A stretch of DNA of 19,835 nucleotides from JBDNJM01 sp041687755 (GTDB lineage Bacteria; Planctomycetota; UBA1135; GCA-002686595): the NCBI GenBank assembly GCA_041687755.1, contig JBDNJM010000115.1:1-19835 (forward strand), given 5' to 3'. This document shows positions 16,350 to 19,835 of this stretch, piece after piece (within the stretch, counting starts at the first letter, position 1; each line of letters begins with the position of its first letter). The translations under genes and the position numbers were made by a program. Below the pieces are notes generated by a model. That model was not told where the DNA came from. It made no database searches and was given only the letters and a program-made list of their open reading frames with translations.

Positions 16350-17744
16350 TCAGGAGGCGTCGGAATCGGCGTCCGCACGGCGGACCAACGCCCGCGCGGG
16401 AACTCCGACCCAGGCCTCGCCCGCGGGCACTTTTGAATTGCGCTTGACCACAGCGCCGGCTCCGACGAGCGCGCCTTCCCCCACCGCACAGGGTGCGATC
16501 AGGATCGAGCCGGAGCCGATGAACGCCCGGTCGGCGATGGTCGTCGCGTGTTTGTGCTTGCCGTCGTAGTTGGCCACGATCGTCCCGGCACCGATGTTCG
16601 CGTCCGCGCCGACCTCGACGTTGCCCAGGTAGCTGAGATGCTTGGCCTTGGTGCCCTTCCCCAACCGGGCCTGCTTGAGCTCGGTGAAGTTGCCCACGGC
16701 CGCGCCGTCCTCGAGCACGCTCCCGGTGCGCAGGTGCGTAAACGGCCCGACCTCGCAGCCCGTCCCGATCCGCACGCCCGCGCGCAGCACGGTACAGGGC
16801 AGGACCACGGTGTCCGCGCCGATCTCGACGTCGTGATCAATGTAGGTCGTCGCCGGGTCCTCGATGCGCACGCCTGCGGCCATGTGCTGCAGCAGCAGCC
16901 GCTCCTGGAGCTCCGCGCGCGCGCTCGAGAGCTGCGCCAGCGTGTTCACGCCCTGAGCCTCGCCCAAGTCCTCCAGCTCAACCGCTTCGAGCGCCACCCC
17001 GTCGGCTACGAGCGTGCCTACGAGGTCGGTCAGATACAGCTCGCCCGGGGCGTTGTCTGAGCTGAGCCGCGCGAGGTGGTCGTCCACGAGCTCCGCCGGA
17101 AGGCTGTAGAGCCCGACGTTGATCTCGTCGATCGCCAGCTGGTCAGGGCTCGCGTCGCGGTGCTCGACGACCGCCTGAACGGCTCCACTCTCCGAGCGCA
17201 GCACGCGACCGTACCCGCTCGGATCGGCAACCCGGGCCACGCTCATGCTCGCGCCGCCAGCGGGCCGCCCCGCGACCAGCGCCTGCAGCGACTCGGGCCG
17301 CAGCAGCGGCATGTCCCCATATAGAACAGTCACGGCACCGGACGTTCCCGTCAGAGCCGGCGCGGCGATCTGCAGCGCGTGCCCGGTACCCAGCTGGGGC
17401 TCTTGGATCACGACCTCGAGCGTCGGGCCCGTCCCCTGGCCGAGCGCACCGCTGAAGTGGCGTAGCTCCCCGTCGGCCTCCAGGGCCGCCTGTACGGCCT
17501 CGGCGTCGCTGCCGAGCACCAGCACGACGCGCTCCGGATTCAGACTGCGCGCACCCTCCAGAACCCAGCCGAGCAAGGTCCGGCCGCACGCGCGGTGCAC
17601 GACCTTGGGCAGCGCACTCCGCATGCGGGTGCCGCGGCCGGCGGCGAGAACGACGACGGATCCCTGGGGCACGGTCGATGAGGGGGCGGGGGGGGTGAAA
17701 ACGGTTCCGGGTGGGGCCAGAGAAGGCCGCTCGGAGAGAGCCAT
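16350..17744 (-). CDS. glmU: Bifunctional UDP-N-acetylglucosamine pyrophosphorylase / glucosamine-1-phosphate N-acetyltransferase
   Basis: Makes UDP-GlcNAc, precursor of both peptidoglycan and lipid A, so it feeds the lpx operon in this window. The N-terminal uridylyltransferase has LAAGRGTRMRSALPKVVH (33-50), QEPQLGTGHA (114-123) and YGDMPLL (142-148, metal-binding Asp144). The C-terminal acetyltransferase is a hexapeptide left-handed beta-helix (about 300-450) with catalytic His369 in KAKHLSYLG and NYDGKHKH (392-399). The ATG at 17744 gives 464 residues with a Pro/Ser-rich N-terminus of about 27 residues before the core. GTG 17672 would give 440 residues and a more typical start (MPQGSVVVLAAG). 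A stable hairpin abuts the ATG, which leaves the choice open. Confidence 0.94.
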   Translation of the reverse strand: MALSERPSLAPPGTVFTPPAPSSTVPQGSVVVLAAGRGTRMRSALPKVVHRACGRTLLGWVLEGARSLNPERVVLVLGSDAEAVQAALEADGELRHFSGALGQGTGPTLEVVIQEPQLGTGHALQIAAPALTGTSGAVTVLYGDMPLLRPESLQALVAGRPAGGASMSVARVADPSGYGRVLRSESGAVQAVVEHRDASPDQLAIDEINVGLYSLPAELVDDHLARLSSDNAPGELYLTDLVGTLVADGVALEAVELEDLGEAQGVNTLAQLSSARAELQERLLLQHMAAGVRIEDPATTYIDHDVEIGADTVVLPCTVLRAGVRIGTGCEVGPFTHLRTGSVLEDGAAVGNFTELKQARLGKGTKAKHLSYLGNVEVGADANIGAGTIVANYDGKHKHATTIADRAFIGSGSILIAPCAVGEGALVGAGAVVKRNSKVPAGEAWVGVPARALVRRADADSDAS

Positions 17745-17783
17745 CCCTGCCTTGGGCCCGCAAGACGGGCCGCGCCGGCAGGG
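17745..17783 (-). promoter_or_regulatory. Nested hairpin in the glmU 5' leader, abutting the ATG
   Basis: Outer arms CCCTGCC (17745-17751) and GGCAGGG (17777-17783) enclose inner arms GGCCCG (17755-17760) and CGGGCC (17766-17771) around a 5-nt loop. In the glmU mRNA this structure ends immediately before the ATG at 17744, where a ribosome would bind. It may control initiation, or indicate that the real start is the GTG at 17672. Confidence 0.5.
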
Positions 17784-17799
17784 GGCGATCGAGGCGAAG

Positions 17800-17829
17800 G
17801 TTGTACGTCTCGGCCCCCGAAAGCGTCAA
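17800..17829 (-). promoter_or_regulatory. Promoter of the glmU-prs-rplY unit
   Basis: On the minus strand TTGACG (17829-17824), an 18-nt spacer and TACAAC (17805-17800) predict a start near 17793, giving a leader of about 50 nt to the ATG at 17744. It is divergent from the exported-protein promoter about 100 bp away. Confidence 0.55.
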
Positions 17830-17928
17830 GCCGGCGCAGGCTTCGGGCAGGGCTCCGATCAAATTTCCGTCCTAAGCCGGTTCAGGCACGGCGCCTGGCG
17901 CAAGGTTCCTCCCCCGATCCAGGTCTCC

Positions 17929-17958
17929 TTGACCATTCTCGGGAACCCGGGATACTAT
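17929..17958 (+). promoter_or_regulatory. Promoter of the exported-protein gene
   Basis: TTGACC (17929-17934), an 18-nt spacer and TACTAT (17953-17958); an overlapping alternative -10 is GATACT (17951-17956) with a 16-nt spacer. The predicted start near 17965 leaves a leader of about 205 nt before the ATG at 18171. Confidence 0.55.
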
Positions 17959-17964
17959 TTCGGC

Positions 17965-18170
17965 GTCCAAAGCGAGCCTGCTCGTCCACCCAAGCCGCAC
18001 ACCCTCCCGGCTGCAGTTGGCGAGCAAGTACTGGAACCGAGTCGCCCTAACGGGTGGCGGAGTCCAGATCCTTTCCGGGCAAGGGAGGATTTTCCGGCCA
18101 AAATCGACCGGGTATCCCGGCTCCCATCGCTGCGGAAGACGTCATCCGAAACCTTCAGGAGGCTGAGCTA
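17965..18170 (+). other. Long 5' leader of the exported-protein gene
   Basis: About 200 nt that would be transcribed but not translated if the promoter call is right. It contains small stems such as CGAGC..GCTCG (near 17974) and CCGGG-TAT-CCCGG (near 18109-18121) and ends in the Shine-Dalgarno. An in-frame ATG at 18054 exists, but the residues between it and 18171 do not look coding. I recognise no riboswitch class. Confidence 0.45.
18157..18162 (+). promoter_or_regulatory. Consensus Shine-Dalgarno deciding the start at 18171
   Basis: AGGAGG, full complement to the 16S tail, stands 8 nt before ATG 18171. It fixes this start over the in-frame ATG at 18054 and places a signal peptide at the N-terminus. 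It is the only consensus site seen before any gene in the window. Confidence 0.85.
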
Positions 18171-19694
18171 ATGAACAATCCCACTAAGTTGCTTGCGGCC
18201 GGCGCCGCGGCAGCCCTTGCCGGTCTTGCGAACGCGCAGATCGACTACTCCTTCAACTGGCACACCCCCAACAACGGCTTCCTCGGCGGCCTCGGCTTCG
18301 CGGACGGCCCCGGCCTCTTCGGCGCCATCGTCGGTGACGGTCACTACGCCACCACCGGTGACGCGATCCGTATCTGTTACGGCATCGACAGCACCCAAGG
18401 CGGCCGCAACCAAGACGGCAACTCGGACGTGACCTGGTTCCGTCTGGTCGGCTCGTACCCCGCCGGCAACACGATCCAGGCCGTTGAATTCGGCCTCACG
18501 AGCTTCGCGTCATCCTCGGTCGACTCGCTCGACGGAGACGCGTGCTTCTCGCCCTTCTTCGCTCAGGGCACCGACAGCGTCTCCGGCGCTCCCATCACCC
18601 AGAACAACGCGGTCAGCTTCGCGTTCGTCGCTGGCACCGTCGGCGGCACCACGCCGTTCCCGAACTTCTGGTTCATCTACTTCAACTTCCTCGGCTCGAC
18701 CGGTCTTGCGACCCCGGCGACCCTCGGCAGTGAGCCCGCGGGCGTCGGCGCCTTCGTCGACCCGCTCCTGACCAACCTAATCTTCGAGGTTCAGGGCCCG
18801 CTCAACTTCGGCCCGAGCGCCAACGCCTACTTCCTGGCGGCCACCTCCGAAGGCATCGGCCTCGGCACGGCTGGCGTCGGCACCGGTGGCGTCACCAACG
18901 GCAACGGCCAAATGGGCCTCAGCCTCAGCGGCACCACCGCCGACCTGAGCGACGCGGTGGCTCATCACCGTATTACCTCGCTGGACCTCACCGGCACCCT
19001 GAACGGCTTCTTCGGCGTTTCGTTCGCCGGTGCCGGTAGCACCCAGTGGTTCGGTGGCGCCGCCACCGAAACCCCCGCCCTCTGGGCGGCCAACAACGGC
19101 GCTACGGGCGGCGGCGGCTCCGATCTCTCGATCGGAACCAGCGTCTCGACCCTTCAGTGGCGCATCATCGACCAGCTTGCTGGTGGTGAAGGCAACTCGC
19201 TCGCGGCCGCGTTCAACCCGAACCTTCTGGCGAACGTCGGTCTCGCCGTCTACTCCCGCACCTCGGCGGCGGGCATGCTCCAGACTCCGATGAGCTGGGA
19301 CACCCTCGCGGGACCCGCCCAGCCGGGCTCCGTGATCCTTGGCCCGCAACTGACGAGCCGCGCGGGTTTCCAGACGGTTCCGGCCAACTTCGACGCGCTG
19401 TTGCTCAACATCCTGAACAACCAGCCGGCCCTCACCTTCGGTGGTGCCTTCGTCGCGTCGGTTGACCCGAACGCTGACGCGGACGCCAGCGCCCTGTTCG
19501 ACGACGGCGTCGGCATCGGTGGCCCCGGCCAGTCGACCATGGCGGGAGCCGCTCCGATCGGTGCCGCTCCGAACCCCGCTCTCGTGGGCTTCAAGATCGG
19601 CCTTGCCGGCGTCGGCATCCAGTTCGACGGCGTCGCGGGCACCATCGGTGTGACCGAGATCTCCAACGGCCTCACCCTGAACCTGCAGAACTAG
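18171..19694 (+). CDS. Exported protein of unknown function, probably highly expressed
   Basis: 507 residues; I do not recognise the family. The N-terminus is a clear signal peptide: Lys6, a hydrophobic Ala/Leu stretch and a likely cut after ALAGLANA (residue 22), leaving a mature protein that begins QIDYSFNW. The mature part is rich in Gly, Ala, Ser, Thr, Asn and Phe with beta-like alternation, has only one Lys, and has two Cys (69 and 125) that could form a disulfide. No PEP-CTERM, LPXTG, lipobox or transmembrane segment is seen, so a secreted or surface-associated soluble protein is likeliest. Codon choice is strongly biased to AAC, TTC, ATC, GGC and CTC. With the consensus Shine-Dalgarno and its own promoter, this suggests abundance. 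It is the only plus-strand gene, divergent from glmU. Function cannot be inferred from context. Confidence 0.85.
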   Translation: MNNPTKLLAAGAAAALAGLANAQIDYSFNWHTPNNGFLGGLGFADGPGLFGAIVGDGHYATTGDAIRICYGIDSTQGGRNQDGNSDVTWFRLVGSYPAGNTIQAVEFGLTSFASSSVDSLDGDACFSPFFAQGTDSVSGAPITQNNAVSFAFVAGTVGGTTPFPNFWFIYFNFLGSTGLATPATLGSEPAGVGAFVDPLLTNLIFEVQGPLNFGPSANAYFLAATSEGIGLGTAGVGTGGVTNGNGQMGLSLSGTTADLSDAVAHHRITSLDLTGTLNGFFGVSFAGAGSTQWFGGAATETPALWAANNGATGGGGSDLSIGTSVSTLQWRIIDQLAGGEGNSLAAAFNPNLLANVGLAVYSRTSAAGMLQTPMSWDTLAGPAQPGSVILGPQLTSRAGFQTVPANFDALLLNILNNQPALTFGGAFVASVDPNADADASALFDDGVGIGGPGQSTMAGAAPIGAAPNPALVGFKIGLAGVGIQFDGVAGTIGVTEISNGLTLNLQN

Positions 19695-19698
19695 TTTC

Positions 19699-19835
19699 GG
19701 CTCTCCTGCCTCTTTAGTGGGTCGCTGAAGGCGTCGTGAAGCCCGGCGTGACCTTCACGCCACCGCAGCATAGGAAGATCATGGCAATGAGCGCGTTGGC
19801 CGAGTGGAAGCCATAGGCGCGTCGAGTAATGGTGC
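19699..19835 (-). mobile_element. End of a probable ISL3-family insertion sequence (runs off the window)
   Basis: The transposase 3' end lies here, and the sequence from 19699 (GGCTCTCCTGCCTCTTTAG) has the GG start and TTT-rich body expected of an ISL3 terminal inverted repeat. The outer boundary is a guess, because the other end and the target duplication lie outside the window. If the boundary is right, the element begins 4 bp after the stop codon of the exported-protein gene. Confidence 0.5.
19714..19835 (-). CDS. Transposase C-terminus, ISL3-like (partial, 5' end outside window)
   Basis: The last 39 residues of a minus-strand frame ending in TAA (19714-19716). They include TRRAYGFHSANALIAMIF, which matches the conserved C-terminal helix region of ISL3-family DDE transposases (RRAYGFR-x-x-EALIAL type), then a short divergent tail. 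The catalytic DDE residues are upstream, outside the window, so intactness cannot be judged. The identification rests on a single motif recalled from the family. Confidence 0.65.
   Translation of the reverse strand, partial: TITRRAYGFHSANALIAMIFLCCGGVKVTPGFTTPSATH

Noticed and set aside
18054..18170. Upstream ATG extending the exported protein by 39 residues
   Set aside because: The added residues would bury the signal peptide, and a perfect AGGAGG with 8-nt spacing supports ATG 18171.

Overview
The window is about 20 kb of high-GC bacterial DNA and is mostly a conserved housekeeping and envelope-biogenesis block. The organism has an outer membrane (BamA and three lipid A enzymes) and a peptidoglycan enzyme (L,D-transpeptidase). 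LpxC and FabZ are fused in one chain, most genes lack a visible Shine-Dalgarno, and GC is high. Together these suggest a Planctomycetota-like lineage. That assignment is an inference: no rRNA is present, and LpxC-FabZ fusions also occur in Bacteroidota, which usually have lower GC.

From about 885 to 17744 every recognisable gene is on the minus strand. In transcription order (right to left) these are glmU - prs - rplY, a strong intrinsic terminator, pth - rpsF - rpsR - rplI, a second terminator, dnaB - bamA (GTGA overlap), a third terminator, lpxD - lpxC/fabZ - lpxA - Gfo/Idh oxidoreductase, a gap of about 0.85 kb, and a LysM/L,D-transpeptidase gene. Sigma70-like promoters can be read upstream of glmU, pth and lpxD. 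With the terminators they divide the block into four transcription units: amino-sugar and PRPP supply with L25; peptidyl-tRNA hydrolase with S6/S18/L9; replicative helicase with the outer-membrane assembly factor; and early lipid A synthesis. Several starts were moved inward from the longest open frame (lpxD GTG 7422, dnaB 11918, pth GTG 14145, rplY 15249, prs 16291).

Divergent from glmU on the plus strand lies one gene for a 507-residue exported protein of unknown family. It has its own promoter, a leader of about 200 nt, the only consensus AGGAGG Shine-Dalgarno seen, and highly biased codons, so it is probably strongly expressed. A few bases after its stop the window runs into what looks like the end of an ISL3-family insertion sequence, with the last 39 residues of its transposase on the minus strand. 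At the far left a leftward promoter drives something outside the window. The first roughly 0.9 kb, 2.2-3.0 kb and 7.45-7.9 kb hold no convincing gene.

I see no CRISPR array, tRNA, rRNA, prophage or defence locus. The best leads are the oxidoreductase coupled to lpxA (a possible GnnA-type UDP-GlcNAc 3-dehydrogenase), the unknown exported protein, and some small repeat and RNA-structure signals in the intergenic regions.
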